A stretch of 17,012 nucleotides of DNA. Origin: an uncultured Angelakisella sp. (GTDB lineage: Bacteria; Bacillota; Clostridia; Oscillospirales; Ruminococcaceae). A program made the position numbers and the translations under genes. How positions within the stretch are numbered: the stretch's first letter is position 1; each line of letters starts with the position of its first letter. Positions 1 to 5,495 of this stretch are shown one piece after another. The DNA lies in the NCBI GenBank assembly GCA_934524965.1, contig CAKSYU010000037.1, positions 1-17,012 of the forward strand, written 5' to 3'. The notes under the pieces are model-generated. The model had not been told where the DNA came from, did not search any database, and was given only the letters and a program-made list of their open reading frames with translations.

Positions 1-29
1 GCTCTGATATGCCACCGGCATATCAGAGC
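1..29. repeat. Perfect inverted repeat (hairpin) at left edge
   Basis: Bases 1-13 (GCTCTGATATGCC) and 17-29 are exact reverse complements around the 3-base loop ACC. No T-run follows on the + strand, so it is not a classical terminator in that direction. It may be the end of an intergenic repeat or of a transcription unit lying to the left of the window. Confidence 0.7.
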
Positions 30-180
30 CGCGCCGCCACTTCGTTGCCCTTTACTCAAGGGAGCCTTTTGGTCGCTGCGCCGCGTCACCCTCCCCCCGC
101 ACAGGGGTGGCTGCGGGTCAAGAGAAGAAGGACGCGGAGCCGCACTTTGCGGAGCAAGGTGATTATACACCCCGTAAAAA
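30..180. repeat. Non-coding intergenic stretch with partial repeat (48-66)
   Basis: I see no credible gene here. Bases 48-66 read like the reverse complement of the element arm at 14151-14168: both carry CTTTAC, two variable bases, then AAGGGAGCC or its complement. It appears to be a truncated copy of a REP-like repeat. The open frame covering 9-263 has low-complexity Arg/Pro-rich composition and no visible ribosome binding site, so I treat it as spurious. Confidence 0.4.
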
Positions 181-207
181 AGCGAGCTGTCATTCCTGCT
201 TTCCACT

Positions 208-228
208 TTTTCCACAAAGTTTTCCACA
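208..228 (+). promoter_or_regulatory. Two DnaA-box-like 9-mers upstream of pgi
   Basis: TTTTCCACA occurs at 208-216 and again at 220-228, in the same orientation, 12 bp apart start to start. A weaker third copy, CTTTCCACT, lies at 199-207. The two good copies fit the DnaA-box consensus TTWTNCACA exactly. An A/T-rich stretch (about 255-280) follows. Either DnaA regulates pgi here or this is a DnaA-titrating or origin-related site; the sequence alone does not decide. Confidence 0.4.
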
Positions 229-243
229 CTGCCGCAAACTCCT

Positions 244-271
244 TGCAAAGCACCTTGTTTTAGGGTAAAAT
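244..271 (+). promoter_or_regulatory. Candidate sigma-A-type promoter for pgi
   Basis: TTGCAA (244-249) and TAAAAT (266-271) are separated by 16 bp and lie about 75 bases before the pgi start codon. Both hexamers match the housekeeping consensus at most positions. TATAGT at 271-276 is an alternative -10 element. The call is by inspection only. Confidence 0.4.
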
Positions 272-344
272 ATAGTTAGGGAAGTAGCAGCTGTTCTGCT
301 TCCGGCATGATCTGATCTATTCTACCGAAAAGAGGTTTTCACAC

Positions 345-1682
345 ATGGCGATCACTTTACGGGAACAATATCTGGAGGGCTTTGTTTCCTCCCACGAGAT
401 GGACTGCATGGCGCCGCAGGTCGCGGCGGCGGTCCATCAGCTGCGGCACCACACCGGCGCGGGCAGCGACTTCCACGGGTGGCTCAGCCTTCCCCGCGAC
501 TTTGACCGTGAGGAGCTGGCACGTATCCATGCGGCGGCACAGAAGATCCGTGAGGATACCGATGTGCTGGTTGTCATCGGCATTGGCGGCAGCTATCTGG
601 GCGCCCGCAGCGCCATCGAGCTGCTGCGCAGCCCTTACTATAACGCTTTGGGCAAGGACGGTCCCGCCATCTACTTTGCGGGCTGCAACCTTTCCGGCAG
701 CTACCTTGATGAAATTCTGGCGCTGTGCGAGGGCAAGCGTGTTTCGCTGAATGTCATCTCCAAATCCGGCACCACCACCGAGCCGGCGCTGGCATTCCGC
801 GTGCTGCGCGGCATGATGGAACAGCGCTACGGCAAGGAGGCGGCGGGGCGCATCTACTGCACCACCGACCGTGCCCGCGGCACCCTCAAATCCCTTGCCG
901 ACCGCGAGGGCTGGCAGACCTTTGTGATCCCCGATGATGTGGGCGGGCGCTATTCCGTGCTGACCGCGGTGGGTCTGCTGCCGATGGCGGTCGCCGGTAT
1001 CGATATCGACGCGGTGCTGCGCGGCGCCGAAAAGGCGATGGTCGATCTGGATAACGACGACTTTAACAACAACCCCTGCTACCGCTACGCGGCGCTGCGC
1101 AATATCCTGCTGCGGCGTGGCAAGGCGATAGAGGTGTATGCCAGCTACGAGCCGCGCTTTACCCAGATGGGCGAGTGGCTGAAGCAGCTGTACGGTGAAA
1201 GCGAGGGCAAGGACGGCAAGGGGCTGTTCCCCGCCTCGGTCGCCTTTACCACCGACCTGCACTCGATGGGTCAGTTTATTCAGGACGGCAGCCGCAACCT
1301 GTTCGAGACGGTCGTGGACTTTGAGACCCCCGCCGCCGACCTGACGGTAGAGGAGGACCCCGAAAATCTGGACGGGCTGAATTTCCTTTCCGGCATGGCA
1401 ATGCGGCAGATCAACCGCCGCGCGATGCAGGGCACTATCCTGGCGCACACCCGCGGCGGCGTACCGAACATCGTATTGGAAGTCCCCGCCATCAGCGAGG
1501 AGGAGTACGGCTACATGGTGTACTTCTTTATGCTGGCGTGCGGCGTCAGCGGCTACCTGCTGGGGGTCAATCCCTTTGACCAGCCCGGCGTGGAAGCCTA
1601 CAAGAAAAACATGTTTGCCCTGCTGGGCAAACCCGGCTATGAGGCGCTGCGGCAGGAGCTGCTGGCGAAGTTGGGCGAGTAA
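345..1682 (+). CDS. pgi: Glucose-6-phosphate isomerase
   Basis: The 445-residue product interconverts glucose 6-phosphate and fructose 6-phosphate in cytosolic glycolysis and gluconeogenesis. The length fits the roughly 450-residue Bacillus/Clostridium form rather than the 550-residue enterobacterial form. Family landmarks are visible: the sugar-phosphate loop SKSGTTTEPALAFR (about residues 139-152), the block GGRYSVLTAVGLLP, the stretch YGESEGKDGKGLFPASVAF, and HSMGQFIQDG. The ATG at 345 is preceded by AAGAGG with a 9-base gap. It appears monocistronic or loosely linked to the P-loop gene 82 bases downstream. The upstream region carries a promoter candidate and two DnaA-like boxes. Confidence 0.97.
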   Translation: MAITLREQYLEGFVSSHEMDCMAPQVAAAVHQLRHHTGAGSDFHGWLSLPRDFDREELARIHAAAQKIREDTDVLVVIGIGGSYLGARSAIELLRSPYYNALGKDGPAIYFAGCNLSGSYLDEILALCEGKRVSLNVISKSGTTTEPALAFRVLRGMMEQRYGKEAAGRIYCTTDRARGTLKSLADREGWQTFVIPDDVGGRYSVLTAVGLLPMAVAGIDIDAVLRGAEKAMVDLDNDDFNNNPCYRYAALRNILLRRGKAIEVYASYEPRFTQMGEWLKQLYGESEGKDGKGLFPASVAFTTDLHSMGQFIQDGSRNLFETVVDFETPAADLTVEEDPENLDGLNFLSGMAMRQINRRAMQGTILAHTRGGVPNIVLEVPAISEEEYGYMVYFFMLACGVSGYLLGVNPFDQPGVEAYKKNMFALLGKPGYEALRQELLAKLGE

Positions 1683-1764
1683 ATCCTTTTATCAACTCTG
1701 GGCACAGCCCATGGAAGAATAAATTAGCACAACCGACCACCAAATTCCAAGGAGGATCACAAGT

Positions 1765-2184
1765 ATGATTCAGTTAATCGTAGGACACAAGGGCAGCGGT
1801 AAGACCAAAGCCGTAGTAGAGCTTGCCAACAAGGCGGTAAAAGAGAGCAAGGGCAATGTAGTGGTAGTAGAAAAAGATGTGGGTCTGACCTATGAGATCA
1901 GCAGCTCCGCGCGTCTGGTTTACTCCGATGAATACGCCATTGCGGGTTACGATGCCGTTTACGGCTTCATCACCGGTCTGCTTGCCGGCAACTACGATAT
2001 CACCCACATTTATATTGACCCTGTCTTTAAGATGTGCGGTCGTGACTTTGAGGCATTCACCCAGATGGTAAACAAGCTGGACAGCCTGCAGGCGACCAAG
2101 GAAGTCCAGATCGTATTCACCCTTTCCTGCGAGCCGGAGGATCTGCCCTATCACCTGCGGGATTTGATGATCGAGAACTGGTAA
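1765..2184 (+). CDS. Small P-loop NTPase-like protein of unknown function
   Basis: The product is a 139-residue soluble protein. It begins with a beta strand and Walker A motif, MIQLIVGHKGSGKTKAVVEL, with the motif at residues 7-14. A candidate Walker B is HIYIDPVF at about 84-91. The second half (FEAFTQMVNKLDSLQ, then VQIVFTLSCEPEDLP) resembles the later strands of a compact P-loop core. Short clostridial proteins of this kind are often labelled ATPase or hypothetical; I do not know the substrate. A near-perfect Shine-Dalgarno (AAGGAGG, 1749-1755) sits 9 bases before the ATG. Codon choice differs from the neighbours, with many GTA and AAG codons and fewer GC-ending codons, suggesting strong expression or different history. 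Confidence 0.85.
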   Translation: MIQLIVGHKGSGKTKAVVELANKAVKESKGNVVVVEKDVGLTYEISSSARLVYSDEYAIAGYDAVYGFITGLLAGNYDITHIYIDPVFKMCGRDFEAFTQMVNKLDSLQATKEVQIVFTLSCEPEDLPYHLRDLMIENW

Positions 2185-2208
2185 GCGGTAATTTGTGAGG
2201 AAATAAGA

Positions 2209-2254
2209 GGGGGCAGCGCCCGGAGGAGAGCGATCTTTCCCGGGCTGCTGTCCC
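2209..2254 (+). terminator. Imperfect GC-rich hairpin after the P-loop gene
   Basis: The left arm (2209-2223) and right arm (2239-2254) pair over about 14 bases with a one-base bulge and a mismatch. It lies 25 bases after the stop codon. The following bases TTGCTTTA are only moderately T-rich, so terminator function is plausible rather than clear. Confidence 0.35.
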
Positions 2255-2288
2255 TTGCTTTATAGGCGAAAGCAGTAAAATTTTCGGT

Positions 2289-2657
2289 CAAGCCTTTTAT
2301 AAAAGGCTTGCGGTTTCCAAAGGCGGCGCCTTGGTCGCTTGCCGCAGCAAGCGAAATCCCTTATACCGGAGGGCGCTCCGAAAGGGGTTGAATTTGCAAA
2401 ATGATCCGGTGGATCGTTTTGCAAAGAGGGGGAACCCTGCAAGAGAGGGTTCCCCCTTGCCTCCGACTTATATCGATTGTTCTCCCTCCGAGTAGGAGGG
2501 AAGCAGATACTAATGGCTTAGCTGGTTGTCGCCTACCGGCGTCGCAAAGTTTTATAAAAGGTTTTGATTTGTACGCCTATCCGGCGGGGACTTCCTTTTG
2601 CTCGTGCGCGTCGTCGCGTGCTGCGCTCCATGTCGGGTCGCTATTCCTACGGAATAG
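2289..2657. repeat. Field of consecutive hairpins, no gene
   Basis: Six separate stems occur in about 370 bases. A 22-base perfect palindrome spans 2289-2310, with arm CAAGCCTTTTA. TCGCTTGC and its complement lie at 2335-2354. A 15-bp stem with one G-T wobble spans 2393-2425. A perfect 12-bp stem with arm AGGGGGAACCCT spans 2427-2457 around a 7-base loop. CCCTCC/GGAGGG lies near 2482-2500, and CTATTCC/GGAATAG at 2641-2657. None is followed by a strong T-run. I find no credible coding region. Confidence 0.65.
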
Positions 2658-2689
2658 ACAACCCTCCAACGCTCCGCCGCTCCTCCTTT

Positions 2690-2717
2690 CCCCAACGGGT
2701 CGCGCGACCCGTTGGGG
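2690..2717. repeat. 28-base hairpin, copy 1 of a three-member set
   Basis: It is a perfect 12-bp stem with arm CCCCAACGGGTC and 4-base centre GCGC, so the whole unit is palindromic. It shares its CCCC/GGGG clamp, total length and C/T-rich upstream flank with hairpins at 2848-2875 and 14398-14425, but the inner stem differs. Confidence 0.7.
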
Positions 2718-2736
2718 TCCCCTGATGCAAAACACG

Positions 2737-2753
2737 CTCGGGGATACCCCGAG
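2737..2753. repeat. Short hairpin CTCGGGG/CCCCGAG
   Basis: A perfect 7-bp stem with loop ATA, followed by GACCCCGACGC. The second repeat block has the equivalent hairpin at 14446-14463 with the third pair changed from C-G to T-A and the same trailing GACCCCGACGC. Confidence 0.65.
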
Positions 2754-2847
2754 ACCCCGACGCTCGTCGGGCGCAACCTACGCTTAAATCGGGCAGACCC
2801 TCCGCTATGCTGCGGGCAGCCCTCTCCGCTGTGGTGCGCCCTCCTCT

Positions 2848-2875
2848 CCCCAAAAAGTCTTACGACTTTTTGGGG
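2848..2875. repeat. 28-base hairpin, copy 2
   Basis: A perfect 12-bp stem with arm CCCCAAAAAGTC and loop TTAC. It corresponds position for position to 14398-14425, where two stem pairs are replaced by other Watson-Crick pairs. Confidence 0.75.
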
Positions 2876-2962
2876 ACCCCTATTTGCCCGCTCGGAAAGC
2901 CAAAGGGCGGCTTCCCGAAGCGTGGACTAAACGGTGCTTATAAGGGGCTGTGGGCACATCTG

Positions 2963-3000
2963 CCCCCTTCCCCTCCCCTCCCCCGAAGCGGGGGAGGGGG
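2963..3000. repeat. C-run tract plus hairpin (G4-capable on the - strand)
   Basis: Four C-runs of 4-5 bases (2963-2967, 2970-2973, 2975-2978, 2980-2984) are separated by 1-2 T. The last two runs also form a perfect 11-bp stem (2975-2985 with 2989-2999) around loop AAG. The - strand therefore carries four G-runs that could form a quadruplex in competition with the hairpin. The same arrangement recurs at 14555-14592. Confidence 0.65.
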
Positions 3001-3157
3001 TTCCTGTCCTACCTCCTGCTTACCTTAATTCAGCGCTTGGCAAGTGCCGGGTGCTATGCCCTTTCCTTGGCAAGCCTCATTCCCGCACCCGCGCACCGCG
3101 ACCGCTCTGTTTTAACGGAGCTGCCACTACATTCGATTTCAGAAAGGAGCTACCCCC

Positions 3158-3457
3158 ATGAAACATCGCATCATCGCCGCGGTCTTGCTGACCGCTGTTC
3201 TGTGCCTTACCTTGCTTGCCGCCTGCGGCAGTGGGGAACCTACCCTGAAGGACTTTGAGGCTATCAAAGAGGGAACGCCCCGCAGCGCCGTTCTGGAAAA
3301 GTTCGGGGAGCCGGATAATGGGCTTTCCGGATTATGGGGAGATACTTATATTTGTGAGGATAAGCTGGTCATCATTTACTATGAAGGTGACTACGGCAGC
3401 GACACCGCAACTGTAAGCAAGATCGCTGTCACCGAGCGGCAGATCAAAAACGACTGA
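3158..3457 (+). CDS. Small lipoprotein with SmpA/BLIP-like signature
   Basis: The 99-residue product has a lipoprotein signal peptide: MKHR, a hydrophobic stretch at 5-20, and lipobox LLAAC with Cys23 as predicted lipidation site. It would be anchored outside the membrane. The mature part contains IKEGTPRSAVLEKFGEPD (about 36-53), which resembles the turn-helix of SmpA/BLIP/BamE-like domains (G-x-S-x-x-x-V-x-x-x-x-G-x-P). A YIC...LVIIYY strand pair follows. Function is unknown; proteins of this fold often bind other proteins. The ATG is preceded by AAAGGAG with an 8-base gap. It is the first gene of a tight + strand run with crcB and the VanZ-like gene, though no promoter is clear in the repeat-rich upstream DNA. 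Confidence 0.8.
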   Translation: MKHRIIAAVLLTAVLCLTLLAACGSGEPTLKDFEAIKEGTPRSAVLEKFGEPDNGLSGLWGDTYICEDKLVIIYYEGDYGSDTATVSKIAVTERQIKND

Positions 3458-3481
3458 ATTTCTTTGGGGGTCACATTGTCT

Positions 3482-3853
3482 ATGTCCCGTTTTCTTTGGG
3501 TGGCGCTGGGCGGCGCCGCGGGCGCCATGCTGCGCTATGCCATCAGTTTAATTCCGGTGCGGGGCAGTTTCCCTGTCCTCACCCTCATCACCAACCTGCT
3601 GGGCGCTTTGCTCATCGGGTTTATTGCCGGCGCGGCGGAGCTTGCCAGCCCCTCGCCAAACCTGATCCTGTTTGCCAAGACAGGGCTGTGCGGCGGCTTT
3701 ACCACCTTTTCCACCTTCTCGCTGGAAAGCTACACCCTGCTGAAAGCGGGGCAAAAGGGTACGGCTGCCCTGTATATCCTGCTGAGCGTCGGGCTGTGTT
3801 TGCTGGGCGTATGGCTGGGGCGGCTGGCGGCAATACAAATTTACCAGCATTGA
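3482..3853 (+). CDS. crcB: CrcB/Fluc fluoride channel
   Basis: A 123-residue integral membrane protein of about four helices that exports fluoride, in known family members as an antiparallel dimer. The diagnostic block GGFTTFSTFS is at residues 71-80, and the conserved Asn lies in TNLLGAL at 38. The N-terminus MSRFLWVALGGAAGAMLRY is typical. I place the start at ATG 3482, after GGGGGT at 3466-3471; in-frame TTG codons at 3464 and 3476 are alternatives, and 3476 has the tighter spacing. The gap from the lipoprotein gene is 24 bases. I found no fluoride riboswitch directly upstream. Only one subunit gene is seen, so a homodimer is expected. Confidence 0.95.
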   Translation: MSRFLWVALGGAAGAMLRYAISLIPVRGSFPVLTLITNLLGALLIGFIAGAAELASPSPNLILFAKTGLCGGFTTFSTFSLESYTLLKAGQKGTAALYILLSVGLCLLGVWLGRLAAIQIYQH

Positions 3854-3871
3854 GCCGAAAGGAGACCCCCA

Positions 3872-4435
3872 GTGACTTTCCAGTATTTCTTTTTTGATAC
3901 CGTAGCGGGATATTTTTTGCAGGCGCTGCCCTTTGCGCTGGCGGTGGGGCTGTGGTACGCCCTGCGGCTGCACCGGCGGGAGCCGCAGCTTGCCGGCGGG
4001 CAGCTGGTGCAGCGCTCGCTGTTCCCGTGCTACCTTACGGGGCTGCTGGTCTTTACCATCTTTCTATACATGGTCTCCGATCTCTACTATCTGCTGTTCT
4101 ACGGCAGACCCTCCCAGAGCGGGCTGCCGTGGTTTGTGATGGATTACGACTTTACTTTTGACTTTTTCCGGTACCCCACGCGGGAAAACCTTGATAATAT
4201 CCTGCTGTTTTTGCCGTTTGGGCTGCTGTATCCGCTGTTCCGCCCCAAGGCAGGCTGGGGGCGCACCGTCCTTGCCGGACTGTGTACCACCGCTGCCATC
4301 GAGCTGATCCAGCCCATTGTGGGGCGCAGCTTTGATGTGGACGATATCTTTATGAACCTTTTGGGCACCGTCATTTCCGCCACCCTCTTTTTCCTGCTGC
4401 GGGCGGTATTCCGTCCCAAAGGGAAGCGGGCATAG
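3872..4435 (+). CDS. VanZ-like family membrane protein
   Basis: A 187-residue protein with about four or five membrane segments (roughly 15-32, 52-76, 107-122, 131-149, 160-178). The VanZ-family blocks are present: NILLFLPFGLLYPLF (109-123), then AAIELIQPIVGRSFDVDDIF (141-160) with conserved Glu and Gln, followed by MNLLGTVIS. VanZ proper is linked to low-level teicoplanin resistance, but most homologues in clostridia have no known substrate and this is not part of a van cluster. Translation starts with GTG at 3872, supported by AAAGGAG at 3858-3864 with a 7-base gap. It begins 18 bases after crcB ends, so co-transcription is likely. Confidence 0.88.
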   Translation: MTFQYFFFDTVAGYFLQALPFALAVGLWYALRLHRREPQLAGGQLVQRSLFPCYLTGLLVFTIFLYMVSDLYYLLFYGRPSQSGLPWFVMDYDFTFDFFRYPTRENLDNILLFLPFGLLYPLFRPKAGWGRTVLAGLCTTAAIELIQPIVGRSFDVDDIFMNLLGTVISATLFFLLRAVFRPKGKRA

Positions 4436-4513
4436 CCCCCGCTCCCTATCCGCACCATATCTCTCCCCGCCGCATAAGATAGCGTAGCAACGAAAGGGAG
4501 AGGGGGAGTGGTG

Positions 4514-4669
4514 ATGCACCGTCGTCCCCGCCGCGGCGACTGCCCGCTGGCGCTGTGCTGTATGGCTTTTGGTCTGGGACTGCTGCTGGCGATGTGCGGC
4601 GAGTTGCGCACCGCCCTGCTGTTTGCCGCCGTGGGTCTGGTGATCCTTGGCTTTCGCTGCCGCCGTTAG
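4514..4669 (+). CDS. 51-residue small membrane protein, unknown function
   Basis: The product starts with a basic stretch (MHRRPRRGDC). Two hydrophobic segments follow (about 12-28 and 34-47) around a short polar turn GELR, with a basic end FRCRR. That predicts a small helical hairpin with both ends on the cytoplasmic side. It has five Cys residues (10, 15, 16, 28, 49), unusual for its size. AGGGGG at 4501-4506 is 7 bases before ATG 4514; an in-frame GTG directly precedes it at 4511. It lies 78 bases after the VanZ-like gene and 32 bases before spoVM, and may share a transcript with spoVM. I do not recognise a family. Confidence 0.65.
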   Translation: MHRRPRRGDCPLALCCMAFGLGLLLAMCGELRTALLFAAVGLVILGFRCRR

Positions 4670-4701
4670 CTGCCGTCAACTGCCATAAGGAGGGAGATCT
4701 G

Positions 4702-4791
4702 ATGAAGGTCGTCGTTTACCGCAGCCCACGTCTGCTTTCCGGTCTGCTTCGGGCGCTGTTCCACATTCGCCGCGAGCCGGAGCTGCCCTGA
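4702..4791 (+). CDS. spoVM: Stage V sporulation protein M (SpoVM)
   Basis: This 29-codon gene is too short for usual ORF cut-offs. The product begins MKVVVYRSPRLLSGLLRALF and ends in a charged tail. Compared with B. subtilis SpoVM (26 residues), it keeps Met1-Lys2, Pro9, Leu12, Gly14, Arg17 and Ala18 at the same positions, and has the same amphipathic-helix design. In B. subtilis SpoVM recognises the curved forespore membrane and anchors SpoIVA so the spore coat can assemble. A perfect ribosome binding site (AAGGAGGG, 4687-4694) lies 7 bases before the ATG, and a strong terminator follows 3 bases after the stop. The assignment rests on length, residue pattern and context. Confidence 0.88.
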   Translation: MKVVVYRSPRLLSGLLRALFHIRREPELP

Positions 4792-4794
4792 GCC

Positions 4795-4824
4795 AAAGCC
4801 CCCGATGGGGGCTTTTTCCTTTTT
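4795..4824 (+). terminator. Rho-independent terminator after spoVM
   Basis: A 9-bp stem with arm AAAGCCCCC (4795-4803), loop GAT and complement (4807-4815) runs into TTTTT and a second T-run (4820-4824). It closes the lipoprotein-crcB-VanZ-spoVM run. On the opposite strand it could also stop the 61-residue gene, though the T-tail there is poorer. Confidence 0.9.
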
Positions 4825-4828
4825 GGGA

Positions 4829-5014
4829 TCATTTCAGCTCCAGCAGTTTTCGTACCTCCTCCACACAGGCAAAGAGCCTGAAATACAGCGCCCGATAGTC
4901 CGGTGTATCACTTTGCAGGCAGATCTCCTCACATTCCTGCTGTATCGCTATGATCTTATCCTGTGCCATCAAACTGCGTCCCTGTAACAGCGCAAGGTGT
5001 GTGCTGTTATCCAT
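4829..5014 (-). CDS. 61-residue helical protein, divergent to an XRE regulator
   Basis: The product is short, charged and largely helical by inspection, ending CVEEVRKLLELK. It has no signal peptide or membrane segment and I recognise no family. The ATG (complement of 5012-5014) is preceded on the - strand by AGAGGG with an 8-base gap. It is transcribed away from the XRE gene, and both start codons flank a perfect palindrome at 5037-5055. A joint regulatory role is possible but inferred from position only. Confidence 0.6.
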   Translation of the reverse strand: MDNSTHLALLQGRSLMAQDKIIAIQQECEEICLQSDTPDYRALYFRLFACVEEVRKLLELK

Positions 5015-5036
5015 AAAATTTTCCCTCTTTTCCGTT

Positions 5037-5055
5037 TTGCACTATATTAGTGCAA
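5037..5055. promoter_or_regulatory. Palindromic operator candidate between divergent genes
   Basis: TTGCACTA (5037-5044), spacer TAT, then its exact complement TAGTGCAA (5048-5055). An extra half-site TTAGTGC is repeated at 5102-5108, touching the ribosome binding site of the XRE gene. This layout is typical of an autoregulated HTH repressor controlling both promoters. Confidence 0.55.
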
Positions 5056-5124
5056 TTATAGCCGCTTTTTCGCCTAAAATCAAGAAAATGATTGTTCTGA
5101 TTTAGTGCGGAGGGAGTGGTGCTC

Positions 5125-5349
5125 ATGGACCGGCAATACTGTGATCGCATGGGGCGTCATCTGGCGAAGCTCCGCCAGGACGCGGGGTTGACGCAGGAGC
5201 AGCTTACCGCCCGACTTCAGGTGCAGGGCTGCGACCTGACCCGCAGCGCGTTGGCTAAAATCGAGGTTGGTCAGCGCCATCTCTATCCCGATGAAATAAA
5301 AGCCCTGACCATCGCACTCGGCGTTGGCTACGAGCAGCTTTTTATTTAA
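5125..5349 (+). CDS. XRE-family HTH transcriptional regulator
   Basis: A 74-residue protein that is essentially one Cro/CI-type helix-turn-helix domain. Helices 1-3 run through GRHLAKLRQDAGLTQEQLTA, then the recognition region (DLTRSALAKIEVGQR), then the closing helices DEIKALTIALGVGYEQLF. It has no sensor or dimerisation extension, so it is probably a simple dimeric DNA-binding regulator. I chose ATG 5125, 11 bases after GGAGG (5109-5113); GTG codons at 5116 and 5119 are alternatives. It is divergent to the 61-residue gene and probably binds the palindrome at 5037-5055, an inference from architecture. A terminator follows at 5364-5393. Confidence 0.88.
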   Translation: MDRQYCDRMGRHLAKLRQDAGLTQEQLTARLQVQGCDLTRSALAKIEVGQRHLYPDEIKALTIALGVGYEQLFI

Positions 5350-5363
5350 GGCCTCAACCACCG

Positions 5364-5393
5364 CAGACCCTGTAAACGCAGGGTCTGTTTTTT
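5364..5393 (+). terminator. Rho-independent terminator after the XRE gene
   Basis: A perfect 9-bp stem with arm CAGACCCTG (5364-5372), 6-base loop and complement (5379-5387), followed by six T. Confidence 0.92.
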
Positions 5394-5454
5394 CTGTTCC
5401 GCTTTTCAGCGGGAGCGGGGCTGCGCCCCCGATCCACCACTACGCGCAAACCGC

Positions 5455-5488
5455 AAAAGGGCGGGGAAAACCCGCGCCCTCCCCGCCC
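5455..5488 (-). terminator. Terminator of the carboxypeptidase gene
   Basis: Reading the - strand, a perfect 8-bp stem with arm GGGCGGGG (complement of 5481-5488) and its partner (complement of 5459-5466) is followed by TTTT (complement of 5455-5458). It begins 7 bases after the stop codon. A further GC hairpin (GGGGC/GCCCC) lies near 5417-5430. Confidence 0.75.
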
Positions 5489-5495
5489 GCGAAAA

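Larger units (their letters stand above)
2761..3060 (+). repeat. Intergenic repeat block, copy A
   Basis: Bases 2761-2880 align without gaps to 14311-14430, about 101 of 120 identical by hand count. Bases 2921-3010 align to 14513-14602, about 85 of 90 identical, and weaker similarity continues to about 3059. The segment between the two matches differs: 40 bases here against 82 in the other copy. The block includes hairpin 2848-2875 and the C/G-run hairpin 2963-3000. Frames through this block share peptide text between copies but show no ribosome binding site or domain, so I call it non-coding. Confidence 0.8.

Noticed and set aside
2807..3028. Frame with peptide text shared with 14267-14668 (AYKGLWAHLPPSPPLPR)
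   Set aside because: The shared peptide reflects DNA repeat identity. Substitutions between copies follow stem pairing, not codon position, and there is no ribosome binding site or domain.
3440..3481. Fluoride riboswitch upstream of crcB
   Set aside because: Only 24 bases separate crcB from the preceding gene and I saw no crcB-motif core there or before the lipoprotein gene.
3872..4435. Glycopeptide resistance gene vanZ
   Set aside because: Only family-level similarity is visible and no vanHAX or vanRS genes are present, so a resistance role is not supported.
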